DNA of 64,000 nt from Actinomyces wuliandei (GTDB taxonomy: Bacteria > Actinomycetota > Actinomycetes > Actinomycetales > Actinomycetaceae): contig NZ_CP025227.1 of the NCBI RefSeq assembly GCF_004010955.1, positions 1,736,001-1,800,000 on the forward strand, in the 5' to 3' direction. How positions within the stretch are numbered: the stretch's first letter is position 1; the number at the start of each line of letters is the position of its first letter. Shown here piece after piece: positions 34,771-43,517 of this stretch. Under the pieces are notes generated by a model. It made no database searches. It was not told the origin of the DNA and worked only from the letters and a program-made list of their open reading frames with translations. Made by a program: the position numbers and the translations under genes.

Positions 34771-36456
34771 TCAGTCCCGCAGCCCGCCGGAGGAGGGGTC
34801 GTCACGTCCCTGCGGGGCGGCGGAGGCCTCCAGGTGCTCCAGGACCGTCGCGCCGAGCTCGGTGACGTCACCGGCCCCCACCGTCAGCAGCACGTCACCG
34901 GGACGCGCAGCCGACGCGAGGGTGCGCGCCGCCTCGCACCGGTCAGGCACGTAGCGGGCCGAGTGCCCCCTCCCACCGGGACCGCCAGGAGCAGCAGGAG
35001 CACCACCACCCTGGCCACGGGCCTGCACCACCTGGTCCACGACCATGGCGCCGGAGACCTCGGGGAAGTCGGCCTGTGTCTCGCGCGCCGGGTAGATACC
35101 CGTGACCACCACGGTGTCGGCCAGGGCGAGGGCCTCGCCAAAGCGCTGGGCGAAGGCCCTGGTGCGTGAGTACAGGTGGGGCTGGAACAGGACCAGGACC
35201 CGCCCGTGGCGGGAGCGGGCGACCTCGCGTGCGGTCCTCAGCAGCGCCTCCACCTCGGTGGGGTGGTGGGCGTAGTCGTCGATGACCCGCACGCCCGCAG
35301 CCTCGCCCCGGTCCTCGAACCGACGCCCAGTACCGGAGAAGGCTCCCAGTGCCTGTGCCATCGCCTCGGGGTCCACGCCCAGCTCCAGCCCGACCGCCCA
35401 CGCCCCCGCGGCGTCCAGCGCGACGTGGTCCCCCGGTACGGACAGCCGCAGAGGCACCGGCCCTGTGGTGGAGGGACCGCCGTGGCTGTCGCGCATGGTC
35501 AGGGTCACGGCAGCCCAGGTGGCGGCCTCCGTGCGCTCGTGCACCTCCAGGTGGACGTGGCCCTCCCCCAGCAGTGCCTCACCCGGCAGGCCCTCAACGC
35601 CCCGGGAGGAGTAGGTCACTACCCTCAGCCCCTCCTGGGCGGCACTGAGCGCCAGCCGCAGCGAGCCCTCGTCGTCAGCACAGGCCACCAGGAGCCCACC
35701 GGGGACCATACAGCGCGCGAAGTCGGCAAAGGCCTCCTCAAACGCCTCAGTGGTGCCGTAGCTGTCCAGGTGGTCCGGCTCCACGTTGGTGACCAGCTCG
35801 ACACGCGGCCTGTAGTTGAGGAAGGAGCGGTCGGACTCGTCAGCCTCCGCCACGAAGGCCCTCCCGCTGCCCAGGTGGGCTCCCGTCCCCAGTGCCCGTA
35901 CGACACCGCCGACGGCAAAGGACGGGTCGGCACCGACCAGGGTCAGGGCCTCAGCCAGCATGCCCGAGGTCGTCGTCTTGCCATGGGCGCCGGCCACAGC
36001 CACGAAGTCAGTGCCCTGTGCGGCCAGGGCCAGGGCCTCAGACCGGTGGATCACCTCCTGGCCCCGCTGGCGGGCCACCTGCAGCTCGGGGTTGGTCTGC
36101 CTGATCGCCGAGGACACCACCACGACAGCCTCAGTGGGTACCTGGGACGGCTGGTGCCCCACGCGCACGTCCAGCCCCAGCTCGGTCAGCTGTCGCAGGG
36201 CAGGGCTGTCCTGCGCGTCCGACCCGCTGACCCGGGCACCACCGGCTGCCAGGAGCCGGGCTACCACGCTCATCCCCGCGCCGCCGACACCAAGGAGGTG
36301 GAACACGCTGCCCTCCAGGACCGGCCCACCCCGGCCCGTCTCGCTGCGGGCAGCCTCACCTGCCCCCCCGGCCGCAGGCACCACCCCGGCCGCCCTGGCC
36401 GTCTCAGGCTCCGTACCAGCCTCGCTGCCGCTGCCACGACGCTCGCTCCTGCTCAT
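34771..36456 (-). CDS. murC: UDP-N-acetylmuramate-L-alanine ligase
   Basis: 561 residues, longer than usual through a 45-residue Gly/Ala-rich N-terminus. Core motifs: FHLLGVGGAGMSVVARLLAA (UDP binding), AGAHGKTTTSGMLAEAL (ATP loop), NVEPDHLDSYGT, and DDYAHHPTEVEALL. It adds L-Ala to UDP-MurNAc. A Gly/Pro-rich insert lies near residue 480. The gap to murG is 66 bp. Confidence 0.96.
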   Translation of the reverse strand: MSRSERRGSGSEAGTEPETARAAGVVPAAGGAGEAARSETGRGGPVLEGSVFHLLGVGGAGMSVVARLLAAGGARVSGSDAQDSPALRQLTELGLDVRVGHQPSQVPTEAVVVVSSAIRQTNPELQVARQRGQEVIHRSEALALAAQGTDFVAVAGAHGKTTTSGMLAEALTLVGADPSFAVGGVVRALGTGAHLGSGRAFVAEADESDRSFLNYRPRVELVTNVEPDHLDSYGTTEAFEEAFADFARCMVPGGLLVACADDEGSLRLALSAAQEGLRVVTYSSRGVEGLPGEALLGEGHVHLEVHERTEAATWAAVTLTMRDSHGGPSTTGPVPLRLSVPGDHVALDAAGAWAVGLELGVDPEAMAQALGAFSGTGRRFEDRGEAAGVRVIDDYAHHPTEVEALLRTAREVARSRHGRVLVLFQPHLYSRTRAFAQRFGEALALADTVVVTGIYPARETQADFPEVSGAMVVDQVVQARGQGGGAPAAPGGPGGRGHSARYVPDRCEAARTLASAARPGDVLLTVGAGDVTELGATVLEHLEASAAPQGRDDPSSGGLRD

Positions 36457-36522
36457 TAGTCCCTCTCCCTCAGGTCCCTCTGCTGCCTGGCTGTCCCGCG
36501 CTGGCTGTCCGCCGGCCCGCGC

Positions 36523-37791
36523 CTAGCGCGGCCCGTCCTCTTCCGGGGCCACGTCCGCCTCACCCGGCTGCCTGGCGCTGTCCTGCACCAGGGCCGTCAG
36601 TCGGGCAGCGGCGTCACGCACACCTGTGGAGGCCGCGGCCTGGGCCATGGCGCCGCGCCGTCGAGGATCAGTCACCACCGCCGTGAAGTCCAGGACGTCG
36701 TCCACCGTGAGCCGGGCGTCGAGGACCAGCCGACCGCCTCCGGCCGACACGACGTCGGCAGCGTTCAGGCGCTGCTCCCCGTTACCCACCGGCAGGGGGA
36801 CGTAGAGGGCCGGTAGCCCCAGGGCGGTCAGCTCAGCCACCGTGCCCGCGCCCGAGCGGCAGATCACGCCGTCCGCGCACGCGTAGGCCTGCTCCATGGT
36901 GGTCAGGTAGTCCAGGACGTGGTAGCGCTCCCCCAGGTCCCGTCCCCCCTCGGTGCGAGCCGCCTGGGCCAGGGCCTCACGCACCGGGGCGTCCTTGCCC
37001 CGGCCGGTGAGGTGGACAACCTGCAGGGAGGCGGGCAGACGTGGCGGGTCGGCAGCGACGGCCTCAGCGAGCACCTCGTTGAGCCGCTGCGCGCCCAGGG
37101 AGCCCCCGGTCACCAGCAGGACCGGGGCCGAGGGGTCCAGCCCCAGCGCCGTGGCAGCCTCCTGGCGGGCCTGCCAGGCCTTCTCCTCCGTGGCGCGCGC
37201 GGCAACCAGGTCAGCCACGGCGGGCCTCAGGGGCAGGCCTGTGACCTCGGTGCGTCCTCGCCGGGCTGACAGCCGTGTCGAGGCGAAGGTCAGGGCGACC
37301 GCTCTGGCCCAGGAGGCCCCCAGGCGGTTGGCCAGCCCGGGCCGGGCGTTCTGCTCGTGGATGACGACGGGCACTCCCGCCTTGCGGGCTGCCAGGTAGG
37401 CGGGAGTAGCGACATAGCCGCCGAAGCCGACGACCACGTCCGCGCCAACCGTCTCGACGGCCTCCGCAGCCGCGCCGACCGCCCGACCCATCTGTCGTGG
37501 AAGCCGCAGCAGGTCCCCGCTGGGGCGGCGTGGCAGGGGGACCCGGGGGACGTAGGCGAGGTCGAGGCCAGCCTCGGGTACCAGTCGGTCCTCCAGCCCC
37601 TCCCTGGTACCGAGGACCAGGACCCGGGTCCGGGGGTCCCCGCCGCAGCCGGGGTCCTGCAGTGCCGCAGCAGTGGCCAGCAGCGGGTTGACGTGTCCTG
37701 CGGTCCCGCCTCCCGCCAGAAGGACCCGCAGCGGCCGGGCAGCGGCCGCGCCAGGGCGGGAAGCGGCAGCGGTCTCAGCAGGCTCAGGCAC
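36523..37791 (-). CDS. murG: UDP-GlcNAc: lipid I GlcNAc transferase
   Basis: 422-residue GT-B fold enzyme from a GTG overlapping the ftsW stop. LRVLLAGGGTAGHVNPLLAT is the first G-loop, VIHEQNARPGLANRLGASWA the second, LLVTGGSLGAQRLNEVL the third, and CRSGAGTVAELTALGLPALYV the donor site. It converts lipid I to lipid II at the inner membrane face. Confidence 0.97.
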   Translation of the reverse strand: MPEPAETAAASRPGAAAARPLRVLLAGGGTAGHVNPLLATAAALQDPGCGGDPRTRVLVLGTREGLEDRLVPEAGLDLAYVPRVPLPRRPSGDLLRLPRQMGRAVGAAAEAVETVGADVVVGFGGYVATPAYLAARKAGVPVVIHEQNARPGLANRLGASWARAVALTFASTRLSARRGRTEVTGLPLRPAVADLVAARATEEKAWQARQEAATALGLDPSAPVLLVTGGSLGAQRLNEVLAEAVAADPPRLPASLQVVHLTGRGKDAPVREALAQAARTEGGRDLGERYHVLDYLTTMEQAYACADGVICRSGAGTVAELTALGLPALYVPLPVGNGEQRLNAADVVSAGGGRLVLDARLTVDDVLDFTAVVTDPRRRGAMAQAAASTGVRDAAARLTALVQDSARQPGEADVAPEEDGPR

Positions 37792-39172
37792 GGTTCCTCC
37801 TCGGGACGATCACCGACAGGGTACGGCGCAGGGCGCCGGGGCTTGATCTCAGGGCCTCCTGGGCGCCCGGCTCGTGACGGGCGAAGGCCAGCAGGACACC
37901 CATGGCCAGGAGCACGGAGACCAGGGCGGTCCCGCCCCGGCTGACCAGGGGCAGGGGCAGCCCCAGGACGGGAAGGATACCGGTCACGACCATCATGTTG
38001 ATGAGGGCCTGGCCCACCACCCAGGCACCGATAGCCGAGGCGGTGGCCACCACGCGCGGGTCCGTGTGCCGCCGCATGGTCCGCAGGCAGCAGCCCCCGA
38101 TGACCGCGAACAGGGCGATGACCGTCAGGGTGCCCAGCAGGCCGAACTCCTCCCCCAGCACCGCGAACACGTAGTCGGAGTCCGCCTGGGTGAGGTAGCC
38201 CCACTTCTGGCGCGAGGAGCCGGGGCCGACCCCGAACCAGCCTCCTGTGCCCAGCGCCCACTGGCCGTGGCGCGGCTGGTAGCCCACACCGGTGGGGTCG
38301 GCGCCGTCAGGACGCAGCCAGGCGAGGATCCGGGCGCGACGGCTCACCGACAGCAGGGAGGCGGTCATGAAGAGGAGCAGCCCCAGGCAGCCCAGGGCGG
38401 CAAACCACCTCCGGGCCAGGCCGCCCACCCACAGCGCCCCCGCGACGACAAGGACCAGGACGATCACCGTGCCCAGGTCCTGACCAGCCATGACGCTGAG
38501 GACGGCCAGAGCCACCATCACCCACCCAGCCGTAACCGCTCGCCCTCGGCGACCCTGGACGTACCAAGCCACCAGCGTCCCCAGGGCCAGGGCCAGGGCC
38601 AGCTTCATCAGCTCCGAGGGCTGGGCCGTGCCGATCCCAGGAACCTGGATCCAGTTGCGGTTGCCGGAGACGTTGACACCGATGGGAGAGAAGACCAGGA
38701 GCTGCATCCCCATCGTCAGCACCAGCGCCACCCAGGCCAGCCTCGGAAACCAGGACAGGGGCATCCGGGAGAGCGCGAGCATCCCCACGACGCCTACGAC
38801 GGCAAAGACCAGGTACTTGGCGAAGTCCGTGTACGGGTTGCCTCCCGTGGCGGCCACGGTCACCGACTGGACCGAGAAGACCATGACAAGCCCCAGGGTC
38901 AGCAGGACCAGGGTGGACAGCAGCAGCGCGTAGTAGGTCAGTGTCGCCTGCTCCCCCCTGCGGCCGCCCCTCCCGTCCGCGACACCGCGCTCCTGGTCCG
39001 GGCGTGACCGTCTCCGGGAGCCCCGCCACCGCGTCCACCGCCGGAGCCGGGACCGCAGGCCCTCGCTGCTGGACGGGTCCTGACCGACGTGACCCTGGGA
39101 CGACGTCGACGACGTGGAGGAGGCTGCGGGCCGCAGCGTCGGTGCTGAGACAGACGCACTCACTCCTGGCAC
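37784..39172 (-). CDS. ftsW: Septal peptidoglycan glycosyltransferase FtsW (SEDS)
   Basis: 462 residues with about ten membrane helices after a 75-residue basic/Ser-rich cytoplasmic start. SEDS hallmarks: NRNWIQVPGIGTAQPSELMK, GQDLGTVIVLVLVV, SDYVFAVLGEEFGLLG (catalytic aspartate/glutamate region) and GLPLPLVSRGGTALV. With FtsI it polymerises septal glycan. It starts inside the end of murD. Confidence 0.95.
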   Translation of the reverse strand: MPGVSASVSAPTLRPAASSTSSTSSQGHVGQDPSSSEGLRSRLRRWTRWRGSRRRSRPDQERGVADGRGGRRGEQATLTYYALLLSTLVLLTLGLVMVFSVQSVTVAATGGNPYTDFAKYLVFAVVGVVGMLALSRMPLSWFPRLAWVALVLTMGMQLLVFSPIGVNVSGNRNWIQVPGIGTAQPSELMKLALALALGTLVAWYVQGRRGRAVTAGWVMVALAVLSVMAGQDLGTVIVLVLVVAGALWVGGLARRWFAALGCLGLLLFMTASLLSVSRRARILAWLRPDGADPTGVGYQPRHGQWALGTGGWFGVGPGSSRQKWGYLTQADSDYVFAVLGEEFGLLGTLTVIALFAVIGGCCLRTMRRHTDPRVVATASAIGAWVVGQALINMMVVTGILPVLGLPLPLVSRGGTALVSVLLAMGVLLAFARHEPGAQEALRSSPGALRRTLSVIVPRRNRA

Positions 39173-40764
39173 CTCCTCTGCCTCCCGCTACGCCCCCCGG
39201 TCCCTGACGTGTCCGCGGCGTCGCTCGACTCCTTCCCCACCAGCGCCCTCACGGCGGAGGCGAAGAAGTCCCCGCGCTGGGCGTAGGAGGAGAACTGGTC
39301 CCAGGATGCGCAGGCGGGGGCCAGGACCACCGTGTCGCCGTCACGGGCCAGACGGGCGGCCTCACTCACCGCCGCTCGCATCAGGGCAGCGGGCGGGGCG
39401 TCAGGGACCTGCCGTACCGGCACCTCAGGAGCCTGTGCCGACAGTGCCGCCAGGACGTCGGTCTGGTCCCGCCCGATCACGACCGCGCCACGAAGGTGCG
39501 GTCTCACGGCAGCAACGAGGTCGAGGAACTGGGCACCCTTGGTGTCGCCCCCCACGATCCACACGGCGCTGCCAGCAGGCAGGCCGCTGAGCGCAGCCTG
39601 GGCCGCGTGGGGGTTGGTGGCCTTGGAGTCGTCCACCCAGGTCACCCCGTCCGCCTGGGCCACGGTGACGCTGCGGTGCGCCCCCGGGCTGTAGGCGCGC
39701 AGCCCCGCAGCGACTGCCTCCTCGTCGGCGCCGCCAGCGCGGGCCAGGCACGCTGCGGCCAGGGCATCGGCCACGATGTGCCCGGGCAGCCTGTCCACGG
39801 CCGCGCCCGGCGCGAGGTGGGCCAGGTCCAGGGTCGTCGCCAGCTCGACGGCGTGGGTGCGTCCACGAGGGTGGAAGGCGCGGTCCACGAGCAGGCCGTC
39901 CACCACACCAACCTGGCCCGGGGCAGGGGCAGCCAGGGTGAACCCGACCGCCCGGCACCCCTCCACGACGTCGGCATGCTGGACCATGTCGCGGGTGGCC
40001 CGGTCAGCCACGTTGTACACCGCTGCTGCCCTGGTCCGGGCGTAGACACGGGCCTTGTCCGCGGCGTAGGCCTCCAGGCCCCCGTGCCAGTCGAGGTGGT
40101 CAGGCGCCAGGTTGAGGCACGCTGAGGCCAGCGGGGAGATGCTCGTTGTCGTGTGCAGCTGGAAACTGGACAGCTCGACAGCCAGGACGTCGGCCCCGCC
40201 CTCCAGGACCGCCTCGGTCACGGGCCTGCCGATGTTGCCCACGGCAGGTGCTCTCAGGCCCGCGCAGCCCAGGATCTCCGAGAGCATCGAGACGGTGGTC
40301 GTCTTGCCGTCCGTGCCGGTCAGAGCCAGCCAGGCCACGTCCGGGCGGGTGGAGTCCTGCTGGAGCCTCCAGGCCAGCTCGACCTCGCTCCACGTCGTCG
40401 TGCCGGCACGGGCCAGCGCCCTGAGGACGGGGCCGGTGGCGGGAACTCCCGGGGAGACCACGACCAGTCGCAGGTCGCTGTCCTCCAGCGCCCGTGCCGT
40501 CACCTCCGCATCGCCCACGGTGGCACCCGTCACCGTGCTCCCCAGTGACTCGACCGAGGACTCCCGGGAGTCGAAGACGTGGACCTGCGCACCCAGGGTG
40601 GTCAGCGCCTCCACAGCAGCACGACCGCTGCGCCCCAGACCCACGACACCAGCGCGGGCACCCTCCAGGTCCTGACGCAGCGGCCTGCCGACCGGACCGC
40701 TGGTCCGAGTACGCCGCTCCGGGGGCAGGCTGCTGGTCGTTGCGGTGGTCACGGTGCTGTACAC
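39160..40764 (-). CDS. murD: UDP-MurNAc-L-Ala: D-glutamate ligase
   Basis: 534 residues from a GTG. GARAGVVGLGRSGRAAVEAL is the UDP domain, LTGTDGKTTTVSMLSEIL the ATP loop, VELSSFQLHTT and APDHLDWHGGLEAY the central domain, and VDDSKATNPHAAQAAL the linker to the C-domain. It adds D-Glu. The 156 bp to mraY contain short GCTGACCACAG-like repeats and no gene. Confidence 0.96.
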   Translation of the reverse strand: MYSTVTTATTSSLPPERRTRTSGPVGRPLRQDLEGARAGVVGLGRSGRAAVEALTTLGAQVHVFDSRESSVESLGSTVTGATVGDAEVTARALEDSDLRLVVVSPGVPATGPVLRALARAGTTTWSEVELAWRLQQDSTRPDVAWLALTGTDGKTTTVSMLSEILGCAGLRAPAVGNIGRPVTEAVLEGGADVLAVELSSFQLHTTTSISPLASACLNLAPDHLDWHGGLEAYAADKARVYARTRAAAVYNVADRATRDMVQHADVVEGCRAVGFTLAAPAPGQVGVVDGLLVDRAFHPRGRTHAVELATTLDLAHLAPGAAVDRLPGHIVADALAAACLARAGGADEEAVAAGLRAYSPGAHRSVTVAQADGVTWVDDSKATNPHAAQAALSGLPAGSAVWIVGGDTKGAQFLDLVAAVRPHLRGAVVIGRDQTDVLAALSAQAPEVPVRQVPDAPPAALMRAAVSEAARLARDGDTVVLAPACASWDQFSSYAQRGDFFASAVRALVGKESSDAADTSGTGGRSGRQRRCQE

Positions 40765-40920
40765 CCTTCTGCTTGGTGCTGGTCCTGGCTGTGGTCAGCG
40801 CCGTCAGCGCCGCCAATGCTGTCAACACTGTGGTCAGGCGCTGTGGTCGATGCGGTGGCGGTCGGCACGCCCCGCGGACCCGCCGACACGGGTGCCGTGG
40901 CACGGCCGCGCCCAGGGTAC

Positions 40921-42009
40921 TCAGGCTACGAGGAACTCCGCGTAGAACAGGCCGAGCCCCCCGATGACGCACAGGCCGGCGATGATCCAGAAGCGGATCA
41001 CGACGTTGACCTCGCTCCATCCTCCCAGCTCAAAGTGGTGGTGGAGGGGAGCCATGCGGAAGACACGCCTGCCAGTTGCCTTGAAGGAGGCGATCTGGAT
41101 GACGTCGCTCATGACCTCGGCCAGGAACAGCCCTCCCAGGACCACGGCAAGGAACTCCGTGCGGGTCAGGATCGACAGCCCGGCCACGGCTCCTCCCAGA
41201 GCGAGGGAGCCGGTGTCCCCCATGAAGATCTTGGCCGGGGAGGCGTTCCACCACAGGAAGCCGAAGCAGGCACCCATGAGGGCGGCGGAGACCATGGCCA
41301 GGTCCCTCGGGTCGCGCACCTGGTAGCAGGTCGTGGCCACCACGTCGGAGTGGCCGTAGAGGCAGGACTGGTTGGTCTGCCACACCCCGATGAGGGTGTA
41401 GGCAGCGAAGACCATGGCGGAGGCGCCCGCTGCCAGGCCGTCCAGGCCGTCGGTAAGGTTGACCGCATTGGACCAGGCGGTGATAAGGAAGTTCGCCCAC
41501 AGGATGAACAGCAGCAGGCCCACGAAGGCCCCGGCGAAGGCGAGGTCCAGGGAGGTGTCCCGGGCGAAGGAGACCCGGGTGGAGGCCGGGGCGACGCCCT
41601 CACGGTCGGTAAAGCGCAGGGCCATGACCGCGAAGCTGATGCCGATGAAGGCCTGGCCCGCGATCTTCTGCCAAGCCCGCAGGCCCAGGGAGCGCTGCTT
41701 GGAGATCTTCTCGAAGTCGTCCAGGAAGCCGATGAGCCCGAGCCCGACGACGAGGTACAGCAGCAGGACACCGGAGGCCCGGGGGGTGCGCAGCTCGGTG
41801 AGGTTGGCCAGGGCGTAGCCCGCCACCGTGGACAGGATGATGACGACACCACCCATGGTGGGGGTGCCACGCTTGGTGAAGTGCCCCTGCGGGCCGTCCT
41901 GACGGATGAACTGCCCGTACTCCTTGACCTGGAGGTAGCGGATCAGCAGCGGTGTCCCCAGGAGCGTGCCGACCAGGCCGACAAGGCCGGAGACGAGGAT
42001 GGCGGTCAT
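40921..42009 (-). CDS. mraY: Phospho-MurNAc-pentapeptide transferase
   Basis: 362 residues, ten helices. Catalytic motifs: KRGTPTMGGVVIILST, FLDDFEKISKQRSLGL (aspartate pair), NLTDGLDGLAAG (third aspartate) and PLHHHFELGGW (histidine loop). It makes lipid I on undecaprenyl phosphate. The ATG overlaps the murF stop (ATGA). Confidence 0.97.
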   Translation of the reverse strand: MTAILVSGLVGLVGTLLGTPLLIRYLQVKEYGQFIRQDGPQGHFTKRGTPTMGGVVIILSTVAGYALANLTELRTPRASGVLLLYLVVGLGLIGFLDDFEKISKQRSLGLRAWQKIAGQAFIGISFAVMALRFTDREGVAPASTRVSFARDTSLDLAFAGAFVGLLLFILWANFLITAWSNAVNLTDGLDGLAAGASAMVFAAYTLIGVWQTNQSCLYGHSDVVATTCYQVRDPRDLAMVSAALMGACFGFLWWNASPAKIFMGDTGSLALGGAVAGLSILTRTEFLAVVLGGLFLAEVMSDVIQIASFKATGRRVFRMAPLHHHFELGGWSEVNVVIRFWIIAGLCVIGGLGLFYAEFLVA

Positions 42010-43517
42010 CGGGGGCGAGCCTCCTTGAGGTGGTCGGCCAGGCGCCAGGCGCCGGAGCCATGGGATCCCTTGACTAGGACGGCGTCGCCGTCACGAAGCA
42101 GCGTGCTGGCCTGGGCCACGGCCTCCTGTGCATCAGCGAGGCCGACGGCCTCGACACCCTTGGCTCGGGCTGACTCCAGGGCCGGCTCTGCCCCCGCTCC
42201 GATGCCTACCAGCAGGTCGACCCCTGCCTGGGCCGCCAGCAGGCCCGTCCGGGCGTGGTCAGCCACCGAGGCCTCACCCAGCTCCAGCATCTCGGAGACG
42301 ACGACGACACGCCGCCGCTGTCCCGCCAGGGCGGGCAGGGCCGCCAGGGCTGCGGTCATGGAGTCAATGTTGGCGTTGTAGGAGTCGTCGATAAGCAGCA
42401 GGTCACCCCCGAGCACAGCCACGTCCATCCGGTGCGGGCTCTCGATCTCCACCTGCCCCAGCTGGTCGGCGACGACCTCAGCAGCGGCCCCGGCAGCCAG
42501 CGCGAGCCCGGCCGCAGCCAGCGCGTTGGAGACGTTGTGCGCCCCGGGAACAGCCAGGTGGACCCGTCGGGGCTCGGCGAGCCCGGGAAGGCTGAGAGTG
42601 AAGGACGCCCGGGCTCCCTGGCCCACGACGACGTCGCTGGCTCGCAGGTCAGCGCGGCCTCCGCTGGCTGAGAAGGTCAGGACCGGGCCGGGTGCGCTGC
42701 TAGCCATAGCAGCAGCTCGCTCGTCATCAGTGTTGAGCAGGGCCGTGCCCCCGGGCAGCAGGCCGGAGAGGATCTCCTCCTTGGCCTGGGCCACACCCTC
42801 AATGGACCCGAAGCCGCCCATGTGCGCATGGCCCACCATGAGGACAGCAGCCGCGTCCAGGGGGGCGATACCGGTGAGGTAGTCGATGTGGCCGGGGCCG
42901 GAGGCACCCATCTCCAGGACCAGGTAGCGCGTGGTCTCGTCGGCCTCCAGCACCGTCAGCGGCAGCCCGATCTCGTTGTTGAAGCTGGCCTGCGGCGCGA
43001 CGGTGGGACCGCAGGCGGCCAGGACCTGGCGCGTCAGGTCCTTGGTGGTGGTCTTGCCCACCGACCCGGTCATGGCAACCACGTCCAGGCGGCTGCCACG
43101 AGCGAGGGCCGTGCGGCGCAGGTCCGCCAGGTGGGCGCGAGCCAGGGCGCCTAGCGCCTCCACAGTGTCGGGAACCACCACGAGTCCCAAGGGCAGGTCG
43201 GCAGCCGTCTCCTGGCTGCCCCGGGTGGCCCCGGAACCCGGGAGCACCCGGGAGGCCTCCTGCACTGACTGCGGCGTTACTGCGGCCAGGCTCTCCCGGG
43301 CCGCCTGCAGGCTGGTCACCAGCGCGCCCACGGCCCCCCGCTCCAGGGCCGAGGCCAGGTGGGCGTGTCCGTCGGTGCGTTCCCCGCGCACCGCCACGAA
43401 GAGCGAGCCGGGTCGAACCTGCCGGGAGTCAGTGACCACCGGCCCGTCCACGACCGCGTCAGGTCCCAGGAGGCTCCCGCCGACGAGGGCAGCAGCCTGC
43501 GTCAGGGTGCGGCTCAT
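42006..43517 (-). CDS. murF: UDP-MurNAc-tripeptide: D-Ala-D-Ala ligase
   Basis: 503 residues from the ATG at 43517 that overlaps the murE stop (ATGA); the open frame continues upstream inside murE but is not conserved. Motifs: VVTDSRQVRPGSLFVAVRGE, MTGSVGKTTTKDLTRQVL (ATP loop), ASFNNEIGLPLTVLEAD, MGASGPGHIDYLT and DDSYNANIDSMTAALAAL. It completes the cytoplasmic pentapeptide. Confidence 0.96.
   Translation of the reverse strand: MSRTLTQAAALVGGSLLGPDAVVDGPVVTDSRQVRPGSLFVAVRGERTDGHAHLASALERGAVGALVTSLQAARESLAAVTPQSVQEASRVLPGSGATRGSQETAADLPLGLVVVPDTVEALGALARAHLADLRRTALARGSRLDVVAMTGSVGKTTTKDLTRQVLAACGPTVAPQASFNNEIGLPLTVLEADETTRYLVLEMGASGPGHIDYLTGIAPLDAAAVLMVGHAHMGGFGSIEGVAQAKEEILSGLLPGGTALLNTDDERAAAMASSAPGPVLTFSASGGRADLRASDVVVGQGARASFTLSLPGLAEPRRVHLAVPGAHNVSNALAAAGLALAAGAAAEVVADQLGQVEIESPHRMDVAVLGGDLLLIDDSYNANIDSMTAALAALPALAGQRRRVVVVSEMLELGEASVADHARTGLLAAQAGVDLLVGIGAGAEPALESARAKGVEAVGLADAQEAVAQASTLLRDGDAVLVKGSHGSGAWRLADHLKEARPR

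Noticed and set aside
40765..40920. Short GTCAGCGCC/CTGTGGTCAG repeats between mraY and murD
   Set aside because: Irregular, short and compositional; no constant period, so not a CRISPR or VNTR call.
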